Origin: JANWXR01 sp033577755
Lineage (GTDB): Bacteria; Chloroflexota; Anaerolineae; Anaerolineales; UBA6663
Length of the DNA: 17,072 bases
Direction of reading: 5' to 3'
NCBI GenBank assembly: GCA_033577755.1
Contig: JAVQXV010000057.1
Coordinates: 1 to 17,072 of the forward strand
Part shown: positions 5,912 through 12,454 of the stretch, one piece after another
How positions within the stretch are numbered: position 1 is the stretch's first letter
Layout: each line of letters begins with the position of its first letter
The notes under the pieces: generated by a model
Databases searched by the model: none
What the model was told of the DNA's origin: nothing
What the model saw: only the letters and a program-made list of their open reading frames with translations
Translations under genes and position numbers: made by a program

Positions 5912-5985
5912 GGTGGGTGTAGCTCAATTGGCAGAGCACTTGACTGTGGCTCAAGGGGTTGTGGGTTCGAGACCCATCACCCACC
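5912..5985 (+). tRNA. tRNA-His (GTG)
   Basis: A complete cloverleaf: acceptor GTGGGTG (5913-5919) pairs with CACCCAC (5978-5984), D stem GCTC/GAGC, anticodon stem CTTGA/TCAAG with anticodon GTG at 5946-5948, and T arm GTGGG-TTCGAGA-CCCAT. The extra G-1 (5912) faces C73 (5985), the identity element of tRNA-His that HisRS reads. The 3' CCA is not encoded, so CCA-adding enzyme is needed. It is the substrate of the synthetase encoded just upstream. Confidence 0.97.
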
Positions 5986-5996
5986 CTTCACAGTTC

Positions 5997-6036
5997 ACTC
6001 GTCGGTCAGTTCGGCTTGGCGGATTAGCCGACGAGT
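5997..6036. repeat. Inverted repeat between the two tRNAs
   Basis: ACTCGTCGG (5997-6005) and CCGACGAGT (6028-6036) are perfect 9-bp complements with a 22-base loop. No T-run follows, so it is not a normal intrinsic terminator. It may be a processing signal in a two-tRNA transcript or part of a dispersed repeat. Confidence 0.5.
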
Positions 6037-6061
6037 CATCTGGGAGCAATAAAACAGATTT

Positions 6062-6134
6062 GCCCTCGTAGCTCAACGGATAGAGCGCTTGACTTCGGAT
6101 CAAGTGGTTGTGGGTTCGACTCCTGCCGAGGGCG
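6062..6134 (+). tRNA. tRNA-Arg (TCG)
   Basis: A complete cloverleaf: acceptor GCCCTCG (6062-6068) pairs with CGAGGGC (6127-6133), D stem GCTC/GAGC, anticodon stem CTTGA/TCAAG with loop CTTCGGA giving anticodon TCG (6095-6097), T arm GTGGG-TTCGACT-CCTGC, discriminator G (6134). CCA is not encoded. It reads CGA, and by wobble possibly other CGN codons. Confidence 0.95.
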
Positions 6135-6194
6135 CTCGACAGCTTTCTCCGTTCGTTATCAAGTCTTCTCATCGAAGAGCTAACCGGATAACTG

Positions 6195-6209
6195 CTGGCC
6201 ACCGGCCAG
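6195..6209. repeat. Perfect hairpin abutting the metallopeptidase start codon
   Basis: CTGGCC (6195-6200), loop ACC, GGCCAG (6204-6209), directly before the ATG at 6210. No T-run follows. It would occlude initiation at 6210-6213, so either it is regulatory or the true start is the ATG at 6228. Confidence 0.5.
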
Positions 6210-7310
6210 ATGATGGGCCGTCGAACGATGCGCCGCTCAAGAGAGTTATTGTTTAACGACGACACACTCCGGCTTGAGCTGCTGCTGACGCCGCTCAACC
6301 GGCTCGACGTGTCTATCGAGCGCTCGTACTTCAACGAGGCCATTCGCATCGCCCGCGAGGACCTCAAGCGCCTACGCATCCGCCAGCTGGAGCCGTATTT
6401 CTATCTTTCCACCGGCTACGGCACGGTGGCCGGCACCACCAGCATCGCGCTGGGCTTCTATGACTGCAACGAACTGCTGCGCGGGTTGAACTACGAAATC
6501 CGAGGATTCCGGTACAGCCATGAGGACATCGTCAACCTGGTGCGCCATGAGCTGGGCCACGCCTTTGCCTATGCTTACAAGCTCTATACGCGCAAGGACT
6601 TCCGGCGCATCTTTCAGGTCAAGGGCAACTATTTCCACACCTATCCCCTTACCGACCGTTATCTTCAGCGCGTTAACCCCTGGAGCCGTGACTACGTCAA
6701 CCCCTCCGGCGACCATTACGCGCAGAAACATCCCGACGAGGATTTCGCCGAGACGTTTACGGTGCTGATGCAGCCCGACTACGATTGGGAGTATGAATAC
6801 CGGAACTATCCCGGCGCGCTCAAAAAGCTGCGTTTTGTAAAAAGTTTGGTGGAGGAACTGGGCAACGCGCCGCCGCTCATTGACCAGAAGCCGTATGAGT
6901 TCGAGCCGCTCTCCGATTTCAAAATCACTTTGGCGCGTTTCTTCAAGCTGCGCAGCACCCGCGCCTACCGTCGCCGAGCGACCGGCTACATTGACCCAGA
7001 CCTGCTCGACCTATTCTGGCGGCCCAAACCCATCCTGCGCGGCAACCGTCGGCGCGAGCGCGATTTTGTCCACGCCGACAACTTCATCCGCAAGCACAAG
7101 CGCGAGGTGGTGACGCAGGTCAGTCGCTGGACGGGCGTCAGCGATGTGGTGGTGAAGGATTTGCTGGATAAGTGCAGCGTGCGCTCGCATGCACTCGATC
7201 TATGGGTGCGCAAGGACAAGCGCGAGAGCAAGCTGGTGGAGTTTACGTCGTTCGTCTCGTACCGCTGCGCGCTGTACGCCCTGAACGAGAGCTATCTTGA
7301 CGGGAGCTGA
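6210..7310 (+). CDS. Putative zinc metallopeptidase (HELGH), unknown family role
   Basis: This 366-residue protein carries the zincin signature HELGH (113-117) in DIVNLVRHELGHAFAYAY. A second acidic cluster, HPDEDFAETFTVLM (174-187), has Glu177 or Glu181 as candidate third zinc ligand. This layout resembles predicted bacterial zinc-binding peptidases of the Peptidase_Mx type, an assignment made from memory. The C-terminal third is basic (FFKLRSTRAYRRRATG) and not recognised. There is no signal peptide or membrane segment, so a cytoplasmic location is likely. Start choices are 6210, 6213 and 6228; none has a clear Shine-Dalgarno and the first is masked by a hairpin. The gene follows two tRNAs and converges on the PHAX-like operon with only 13 bases between. 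No substrate can be named. Confidence 0.85.
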   Translation: MMGRRTMRRSRELLFNDDTLRLELLLTPLNRLDVSIERSYFNEAIRIAREDLKRLRIRQLEPYFYLSTGYGTVAGTTSIALGFYDCNELLRGLNYEIRGFRYSHEDIVNLVRHELGHAFAYAYKLYTRKDFRRIFQVKGNYFHTYPLTDRYLQRVNPWSRDYVNPSGDHYAQKHPDEDFAETFTVLMQPDYDWEYEYRNYPGALKKLRFVKSLVEELGNAPPLIDQKPYEFEPLSDFKITLARFFKLRSTRAYRRRATGYIDPDLLDLFWRPKPILRGNRRRERDFVHADNFIRKHKREVVTQVSRWTGVSDVVVKDLLDKCSVRSHALDLWVRKDKRESKLVEFTSFVSYRCALYALNESYLDGS

Positions 7311-7323
7311 ACTTCGCCACCGC

Positions 7324-7623
7324 TTACCGCAGCGTCGGCGCTTTGAGCATGACGCTCTGCGCCAGCACGGCCAGGCCCTTGAGTTCGGCGTCGTGGAAGC
7401 AGTAGCCTTCGATGACCACCCCCAGGTTGGGGTCTTTTTCCAGCGCCGGCGCCACCCGCGCCCATTGTTTGGCGGCGATGTAAACGGTGTAAACGGTCGG
7501 TTCTGCCGGTGCTTCCGGCAGGCCCTCCGGTAGCAACGGTGCTCGGCGCGTAGCCAGAGCCGTCACCACCGTCGTGCCGCGCTGTTGCACCTCGCCGGGC
7601 CGCCCGATCAGACGTACTTTCAT
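7324..7623 (-). CDS. Hypothetical protein, stand-alone copy of the PHAX-protein C-terminal domain
   Basis: A 99-residue protein read from the ATG at 7623, overlapping the upstream gene's TGA in an ATGA junction, so the pair is translationally coupled. An in-frame extension to 7785 lies inside the neighbour and is rejected. The protein (MKVRLIGRPGEV..., LPEGLPEAPAEPTVYTVYIAAKQWARV, IEGYCFHDAELKGLAVLAQSVM) aligns along its whole length with residues 130-225 of the upstream product (MTVVGRPLEV..., LPHGLPKVPSLRTVYKVAIANHQWRAL, IAEGFAFLNVKTGSVIVLAQRAM). It is therefore an ancient tandem duplicate or a paired partner domain, possibly forming a heteromer with it. I do not recognise the domain. No membrane segment or catalytic signature is visible. 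Confidence 0.85.
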   Translation of the reverse strand: MKVRLIGRPGEVQQRGTTVVTALATRRAPLLPEGLPEAPAEPTVYTVYIAAKQWARVAPALEKDPNLGVVIEGYCFHDAELKGLAVLAQSVMLKAPTLR

Positions 7624-8327
7624 CCGGTATGCCTCCGCAGTGGTTTCTCGCGGCGCTGAGCCAGTTTCGTCATAGCCCGCTGGGCCAACACGATCACCGA
7701 GCCGGTCTTGACGTTGAGAAAAGCGAAGCCCTCGGCAATCAGCACATCTTCTGGGTTGTTCAGGGCCGACGCCAACGCCCGCCATTGATGGTTGGCAATC
7801 GCAACTTTGTAAACGGTGCGCAGGGACGGGACTTTGGGGAGGCCATGGGGCAACGGCGGCAGACGTTCACCACCCTCCAACGTGGCGACAACGAAGCCTT
7901 CGCGCGGTTTGACTTCCAACGGCCGGCCGACCACCGTCATGCGCGCAAAGCCGGCTGCGCCGGGTCGAGCAAGGACCGCCTGCACCAGCTCGGCGCGTTC
8001 CTCCCAGGCCAGCGGCTGAGGCGGCGGCGGTGGCGGCGGCGCGGGTGCTTTGGGCGCTTTCGGCTGAATGCGCCGCCATTCCTCCCGGCTGAGGCGCTGG
8101 CGCAGAACGTAGAAGAAAACTCCACCCGGCGTGCGCCGCCGCGAGCCATCCTTGACCATCAAGCCGCCGGCAGCTTCGATGCGCTGCGCCTCTTCCAGCG
8201 CCGCCTGTACCGTCTCCGGTCCGGCGACTTCGAAGGCGCGCCGAATCTGTTCGCGCGGGCCGGCACCGGTTTCACCTAACTGTTCAGCGATTTTCTCTGC
8301 AGCTTCGCTTAGCTCCTGTGGGTCCAT
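7620..8327 (-). CDS. PHAX-like RNA-binding domain protein
   Basis: This 235-residue protein has three parts. Residues about 8-80 form a helical domain ending in GGLMVKDGSRRRTPGGVFFYVLR. The string GSRRRTPGGVF is the hallmark of the RNA-binding domain of eukaryotic PHAX, the snRNA export adaptor, where the region binds single-stranded RNA. Residues about 88-105 are a Pro-rich linker (APKAPAPPPPPPPQP). Residues 130-225 are a domain of unknown function, present again as the whole downstream protein. RNA binding in this bacterium is inferred from the motif only. The ATG at 8327 has no usable Shine-Dalgarno and stands seven bases after a TATACT -10 box, suggesting a leaderless mRNA. It is the first gene of a two-gene operon and is divergent from the MOSC gene. 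I recall bacterial PHAX-domain proteins existing, but know of no described function. Confidence 0.85.
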   Translation of the reverse strand: MDPQELSEAAEKIAEQLGETGAGPREQIRRAFEVAGPETVQAALEEAQRIEAAGGLMVKDGSRRRTPGGVFFYVLRQRLSREEWRRIQPKAPKAPAPPPPPPPQPLAWEERAELVQAVLARPGAAGFARMTVVGRPLEVKPREGFVVATLEGGERLPPLPHGLPKVPSLRTVYKVAIANHQWRALASALNNPEDVLIAEGFAFLNVKTGSVIVLAQRAMTKLAQRREKPLRRHTG

Positions 8328-8334
8328 GTCCCTC

Positions 8335-8364
8335 AGTATAGTAGGTATTGAGCCGATTTGCCAG
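8335..8364 (-). promoter_or_regulatory. Promoter of the PHAX-like operon
   Basis: On the minus strand, -35 CTGGCA (8364-8359) and -10 TATACT (8340-8335) are separated by 18 bases. The predicted start of transcription falls at about 8327-8329, on the ATG itself (8327), implying leaderless translation. The remaining bases up to the MOSC gene (8365-8474) show no gene. Confidence 0.6.
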
Positions 8365-8486
8365 GTTGAGTTGCAAAGCGGCCTCTACGCCAAACCGTTC
8401 GAACATACGCTGCGTTTCCGGCGACGAGTGCCGGCAACGTCTGTCTCAACCTCTTGCCTTCACTCAAAGCAAGCAAAGGAGTTCTC

Positions 8487-9071
8487 ATGACCCCTCTCGG
8501 CAAAATCGTTCACCTGCAAATTCAGCGCGCCTCTCTCAAGACCGGCGAGAAGCCCAACCGCGTCTATGACCCGGCGCCGCTGCTGGCTGTGCACTCGCTG
8601 ACGCTCACGCCGCATGGCGCAGAGGCGCACCTGCCCGATGGCTCGGTGTTGCTCGACATCCACAACGCCTGCCATCCCGAAACCAAAAACAGCGAGAACG
8701 AGAACGCGCTCTCCATCGGCTTTACCCATCACTATGAGCTGATGCGACAGCGCTTCGGCGAGCACGTGCCGCTCGGCTGTGGCGGCGAGAACATCATCGT
8801 GGAGACAGAGCGGCGTATTGAGTTGAGCGAGGTAGCGGGCGGGCTGGTCATTCAGACGGCGGACGGCGCGCTCGTCCGGCTGGAGAACGTGCGGGTGGCG
8901 GAGCCGTGCCGGCCCTTCGCCGGTTACCTGCTTGGCCGGCAAGTGGACGGCGACACGCTCAAAGCCGGTGTGCAGTTCCTGCAGGCCGGAATGCGCGGTT
9001 ACTACCTGCGCCTGGCCGGGGACGTGTCGGCCACGGTGCGCCTGGGAGACGTTGTGTTCACACAGCCATAG
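8487..9071 (+). CDS. MOSC domain-containing protein
   Basis: This 194-residue single-domain MOSC protein belongs to the fold shared by the C-terminus of molybdenum cofactor sulfurase and YiiM/YuaD-type proteins, which handle sulfur or Moco-related N-hydroxylated substrates. The start at 8487 is fixed by AAAGGAG (8475-8481) with five bases of spacing. Family features are an N-terminal GKIVHLQIQRASLKTGEKPN, the central PLGCGGENIIVE, VRLENVRVAEPCRPF with the conserved Cys141, and GMRGYYLRLAGDVSATVRLGD at the C-terminus. There is no cofactor-binding PLP domain, so it is the short type. No molybdoenzyme gene is adjacent, so its partner is unknown. Confidence 0.88.
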   Translation: MTPLGKIVHLQIQRASLKTGEKPNRVYDPAPLLAVHSLTLTPHGAEAHLPDGSVLLDIHNACHPETKNSENENALSIGFTHHYELMRQRFGEHVPLGCGGENIIVETERRIELSEVAGGLVIQTADGALVRLENVRVAEPCRPFAGYLLGRQVDGDTLKAGVQFLQAGMRGYYLRLAGDVSATVRLGDVVFTQP

Positions 9072-9167
9072 CGAAAAATTGCATCCTGTTCTTGCCGCGA
9101 CTCTGCACAGACGGGCTGGGAACAGAATCCCGGCCCGTTTACGTTTCAGAAGTGCACGCAAGGCGGA

Positions 9168-9176
9168 TGCTATAAT
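9168..9176 (+). promoter_or_regulatory. Extended -10 promoter of the Asp-box lipoprotein
   Basis: TGCTATAAT (TG 9168-9169, consensus TATAAT 9171-9176), with a start expected near 9183 and an untranslated leader of about 30 bases ending in AGGAG (9203-9207). No good -35 is visible, as is allowed for extended -10 promoters. Confidence 0.65.
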
Positions 9177-9216
9177 CCCTCGCGTCCGTGCCGGTAGCAA
9201 GCAGGAGATGAAGAAG

Positions 9217-10656
9217 ATGCCCCACAACTTCCGCCGCCCCAGACGGTGGGCGCTGCTCGGCGTGTTGCTGTGCGGCGCGTTCGTACTGGCCGCCTGCGCG
9301 CCCCTCCAGGACGAAATCCCCACGCTGGTTCCGACGTTTACCGGCGTTCCACAAGCCGGCGCGCCGACCGAAGTACCCAAAGCGCTCTCGCCCACTCCAC
9401 GTCCCGTTTGCACGCCGCCGCCCTGTGCCGGCGACGAGACTCACGTTTGCGGCAGTGCCGACGGCTGCCCCGGCGGCTGCGGCACCATCTGCGTCAAGAA
9501 GACGCCCACGGCGACCGGCAGCGCCGGTGGCCCCCTCATCGAACCGATTGCGCGCCTGACTTCCGGTGAAATCATCATCACGACCATTCACATGCTGAAC
9601 GAGCAAATCGGCTGGGCAGTCGCCGAAGCGCCCGGCGCGCCGGACGATCACTTGATGCAGACGCGCGACGGCGGCCTGACCTGGCGCGACGTCAGCCCGC
9701 CGCAGCCAAAGGACGAGACCGCCGAGATCGGTCAGGGCCTGACCTTCTTCGCGCTTGATGAACGCACCGCCTGGGTGACTTACTACAACCGCACCGGCGG
9801 CCCGCTCTTCCAGCCCGCCAACGTCTGGCGCACGACCGACGGCGGGCAGACCTGGCAGGCCGGCGCGCCGCTCGACCTGACCGATGTCGAACTGTACCTG
9901 CCCTCCGATTTGTACTTTGTGGATGCGAACACCGGCTGGCTGATGGCGCACGTCGGCGCGGGGATGAGCCACGACTACGTGAACGTCTACCGCACCACCG
10001 ACGGCGGACAGACGTGGACGAAGGTGGTGGACCCGTTCACCGACAACCTGCAGCAAAGCTGCGCCAAGACCGGGCTGATTTTTACCGATGCGAACAACGG
10101 CTGGGTGACCGGCGACTGCCACGGCGTGCAGCCCGGCGCGCCGTACCTATACCGCACCACTGATGGCGGAAGGACGTGGGCGCCGGTGGAACTGCCCGCG
10201 CCGGCCTCTGCGCCCGAACTGTTCACCACCGAGACGCTGGCCTGCGGCGTGCAGGCGCCGGTTTATTTCGACACGCGAACCGGCCTGCTCCCTGTGGAGT
10301 GCCTCGACCTCAACTCTTCTCAGCCGAAAACATTTTTGTATCGCACAACGGACGGTGGGCAAACGTGGACGGCAGAGCCGATCGAGGGCGATTACCAGTC
10401 GGCGGCCTTTCTCGACGCGACGACCGGCTGGGTGCTGACCAGCAGCGGGCCGGAGACGCCGAGCGAGCTGTTCGCCACCACCGACGGCGCGGCCACGCTG
10501 CTTCCGACCAAGACCGTTAACTGGACGGGGCGCTTCAGTTTCGTCTCACCGCAGGTGGGCTGGGCCGTGGCCGAATCGGCGCAGGGCCGGGCATTGGTGC
10601 AGACCAAAGACGGCGGGCGTACCTGGCGCGAAATCAAGCCGGTGGCGACGCCGTAA
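9217..10656 (+). CDS. Lipoprotein with Asp-box (BNR/YCF48-like) beta-propeller
   Basis: This protein of about 479 residues is exported and lipid-anchored: basic start, hydrophobic WALLGVLLCGAFVL, lipobox LAAC with Cys27. The start at 9217 has AGGAG nine bases upstream; ATG 9208 (three residues more) abuts the same motif and is less likely. A Thr/Pro-rich spacer carries a compact Cys-rich module, CTPPPCAGDETHVC then GCPGGCGTIC (six cysteines, 65-92). The rest is built of Asp-box repeats, for example TRDGGLTW, TTDGGQTW (three times), TTDGGRTW and TKDGGRTW, alternating with GWAVAE or GWLMAH strands. This is the pattern of a YCF48/sialidase-like propeller. No catalytic residues of a sialidase are evident. 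It is probably a surface binding or scaffold protein; no ligand can be assigned. Confidence 0.9.
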   Translation: MPHNFRRPRRWALLGVLLCGAFVLAACAPLQDEIPTLVPTFTGVPQAGAPTEVPKALSPTPRPVCTPPPCAGDETHVCGSADGCPGGCGTICVKKTPTATGSAGGPLIEPIARLTSGEIIITTIHMLNEQIGWAVAEAPGAPDDHLMQTRDGGLTWRDVSPPQPKDETAEIGQGLTFFALDERTAWVTYYNRTGGPLFQPANVWRTTDGGQTWQAGAPLDLTDVELYLPSDLYFVDANTGWLMAHVGAGMSHDYVNVYRTTDGGQTWTKVVDPFTDNLQQSCAKTGLIFTDANNGWVTGDCHGVQPGAPYLYRTTDGGRTWAPVELPAPASAPELFTTETLACGVQAPVYFDTRTGLLPVECLDLNSSQPKTFLYRTTDGGQTWTAEPIEGDYQSAAFLDATTGWVLTSSGPETPSELFATTDGAATLLPTKTVNWTGRFSFVSPQVGWAVAESAQGRALVQTKDGGRTWREIKPVATP

Positions 10657-10804
10657 CCGTAACTGCGCCGGGCCGCGACGCGCGCCGTTGAGCTGCTTCT
10701 CCAATGCTGCCGGCCGCACCGGCATGGACTCATAACCGGTCCGTGGCTGGAAGCCGTTGCCTGAGCAGTTACTGTACTTGAGAGAGTTTTCCCGGAGGTT
10801 CCGT

Positions 10805-11311
10805 ATGCGGCGTTTTATTGTTGGCGTTATGGGGCCGGGTGAAGGAGCCGAGGTTGCGGCGGAAGCGGCGGCGCGTCGGCTGGGCCGGCTGATTGCCGAG
10901 CAGGGCTGGGTGCTGCTCACCGGCGGCCGGAATGTGGGCGTGATGCGCGCAGCCAACGCCGGCGCCAAGGAAGTGCCCGGCAGCCTCACCGTCGGTCTGT
11001 TGCCGGACGCCCATACCGAGCCTAGCCCTGACGTGGACATCGTGATCCCCACTGGGCTGGGCAATGCGCGCAACAACCTGAATGTGCTGGCGAGCGATGT
11101 GATCGTCGCCGTCGGGCGCGGTGGGCCGGGCACGGTGAGCGAGGTCGCCCTGGCGCTCAAGGCCGGCAAGCCCGTCCTCCTTCTCGGCGCCGACCCGCTC
11201 AGCCTGGCATTCTTCGCGCAGCTGAGCGCAGGCAAGGCCATTGCGCTGCAAACGCCGGAGGCCGTTGTAGCGGAGATTCGCAAAATCCACGCGACGCGCT
11301 CGGCAACTTAG
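10805..11311 (+). CDS. TIGR00725/LOG-like Rossmann-fold protein
   Basis: This 168-residue protein of the SLOG/lysine-decarboxylase-like superfamily has a nucleotide-binding Rossmann fold. The start at 10805 follows GGAGG (10794-10798) by six bases. Seen are GVMGPG near the N-terminus, LLTGGRNVGVMRAANAGAKEVPG (38-59), IPTGLGNARN (81-90) and GRGGPGTVSEVALALKAGKPV (104-124). The last is the counterpart of the PGGxGT-E motif of cytokinin-activating LOG enzymes, with the acidic catalytic residue in SEV. The TIGR00725 subgroup has no settled substrate; phosphoribohydrolase activity on a nucleotide is possible but not shown here. It stands alone behind a 148-base spacer (10657-10804) that contains small CCGG inverted repeats but no gene. 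Confidence 0.88.
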   Translation: MRRFIVGVMGPGEGAEVAAEAAARRLGRLIAEQGWVLLTGGRNVGVMRAANAGAKEVPGSLTVGLLPDAHTEPSPDVDIVIPTGLGNARNNLNVLASDVIVAVGRGGPGTVSEVALALKAGKPVLLLGADPLSLAFFAQLSAGKAIALQTPEAVVAEIRKIHATRSAT

Positions 11312-11410
11312 ATGATGCGGGGCAGGGAGCTACATTTCACCCCGATGGTTACGGTGAGAGGCCACTTCTGAGTCCACGAAGTCACACGAATGAGTGCACT
11401 GAAAAAACGC

Positions 11411-11502
11411 ACCGCGGAGAATACAGAGACCACAGAGTGCTTTCTATTTTCTCCGCGTGCTCTGCGACTCAGCGGTGAAACATCCTTTTTTGCAGCGGAT
11501 TC
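11411..11502. repeat. Dispersed intergenic repeat with inverted CGCGGAGAA arms
   Basis: CGCGGAGAA (11413-11421) and TTCTCCGCG (11449-11457) are perfect inverted arms. They lie within a purine-rich CACAGAGA stretch and its pyrimidine-rich complement. GCGGTGAAACATC (11472-11484) recurs at 13308-13320, again just upstream of a gene. The stretch 11312-11554 holds no gene apart from this element and the lutA promoter. Confidence 0.65.
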
Positions 11503-11540
11503 CGTGGCTGAAAAAAATCAATCTTTGGCCGCCGGTAGTA

Positions 11541-11546
11541 TATAAT
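11541..11546 (+). promoter_or_regulatory. -10 box of lutA
   Basis: A consensus TATAAT ends eight bases before the lutA ATG (11555). Transcription would start at or within two bases of that ATG, and there is no Shine-Dalgarno, so the mRNA is probably leaderless. No convincing -35 is seen. Confidence 0.6.
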
Positions 11547-11554
11547 CGGCGGCG

Positions 11555-12328
11555 ATGACTACCTCCTCTGTTCCGGTGCCCTTAACTTCAAAACCTCAAC
11601 GTATCCAGCTCTTTGTGACTTGTATCGTGGACTCGCTGTTCCCACAGGTAGGCGAGGCGGTAGTGGCGGTGCTGGAGCGGCTGGGCATCGAGGTTGAATT
11701 TCCCGACGCACAGACTTGCTGCGGCCAGCCGGCCTACAACGGTGGCTTCACTGCCGAGGCGCGCAAAGTGGCCCTGCGCTTCCTCGATGTATTTGCGCCA
11801 ACAGCGCCTGACCCCATCGTCGCGCCGTCCGGCTCGTGCGCGGCCATGGTCGTCCACGCTTACCCCGACCTGTTCAAGGATGACCTGCCAAACCTGGTGC
11901 GCGCACAGGCCGTCGCCGACCGCACTTATGAATTCACGCAGTTCCTGGTGGATGTGCTGGGCATCACCGATGCGGGCGCACAGTTTAACGGCGAATTGAC
12001 CTATCATGCTTCCTGCCACCTGCTGCGTTTCCTACATGTCACCGATCAGCCGTTGCGGTTGCTGGCCAACGTCCGCGGCGCGCGCGTTACGGCGCTGCCC
12101 GGCGCAGAGGAGTGCTGTGGCTTCGGCGGTCTGTTCGCCGTGAAGTTCGGCGGTGTGTCCGGTGCAATCCTCGACAAGAAAATTGAGAATATCCGCGCCA
12201 CCGGTGCCGGCCACGTGGTGGGCTGCGATATGAGCTGCCTGATGCACATCCAGGGCGGATTGAACCGTGATGGTGTGCTCGTGAAATGCCTGCACATCGC
12301 TGAAGTATTGGCGCGGCATGCTGGATAG
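11555..12328 (+). CDS. lutA: LutA-type (Fe-S)-binding protein of lactate utilisation
   Basis: This 257-residue protein is made of two CCG cysteine-rich domains, as in LutA/YkgE and the GlpC/HdrB families. Cysteine clusters are Cys23, CCGQP (55-56) and SGSC (95) in the first domain, and ASCH (154), ECCGFGG (187-188) and CDMSC (224, 228) in the second. These bind an iron-sulfur or related metal centre and carry electrons. With LutB and LutC the protein forms a cytoplasmic L-lactate oxidation system giving pyruvate. Here lutB and lutC lie 1.7 kb downstream on the same strand, separated by two unrelated genes. The start is the ATG eight bases after TATAAT, with no ribosome binding site. The N-terminal 16 residues precede the conserved domain and look unstructured. 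Confidence 0.92.
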   Translation: MTTSSVPVPLTSKPQRIQLFVTCIVDSLFPQVGEAVVAVLERLGIEVEFPDAQTCCGQPAYNGGFTAEARKVALRFLDVFAPTAPDPIVAPSGSCAAMVVHAYPDLFKDDLPNLVRAQAVADRTYEFTQFLVDVLGITDAGAQFNGELTYHASCHLLRFLHVTDQPLRLLANVRGARVTALPGAEECCGFGGLFAVKFGGVSGAILDKKIENIRATGAGHVVGCDMSCLMHIQGGLNRDGVLVKCLHIAEVLARHAG

Positions 12329-12332
12329 TGTG

Positions 12333-12353
12333 TATTTCGTATTTCGTGTTTCG
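12333..12353. repeat. Heptamer array TATTTCG, three units
   Basis: TATTTCG, TATTTCG, TGTTTCG, then a degenerate TAATCTC, begin four bases after the lutA stop codon. Another member of the heptanucleotide-repeat theme in this window, with a different unit. The rest of the convergent spacer to 12454 shows nothing clear. Confidence 0.65.
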
Positions 12354-12454
12354 TAATCTCTATACGATGTAACACGGCTCCACAATACGCACCACGCACT
12401 TTGACGTGCCGGCCACGATCTGGAACGGCCAGAGAAATTGTTTGACCGAGAAGC

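Noticed and set aside
7624..7785. 54-residue extension of the small minus-strand protein
   Set aside because: It lies fully inside the PHAX-like gene in another frame; the ATGA overlap at 7623 and the alignment with the paralogous domain both set the start at 7623.
8460..9413. 317-codon minus-strand ORF opposite the MOSC gene
   Set aside because: It is a shadow frame of the MOSC gene, whose start has a strong ribosome binding site and whose product has a recognisable domain; the opposite-strand product has none.
10681..10765. Decayed tRNA-Met-like sequence (GGACTCATAACC) upstream of the LOG-like gene
   Set aside because: The resemblance is limited to the anticodon-loop string; the flanking bases do not form an anticodon stem, D arm, T arm or acceptor stem.
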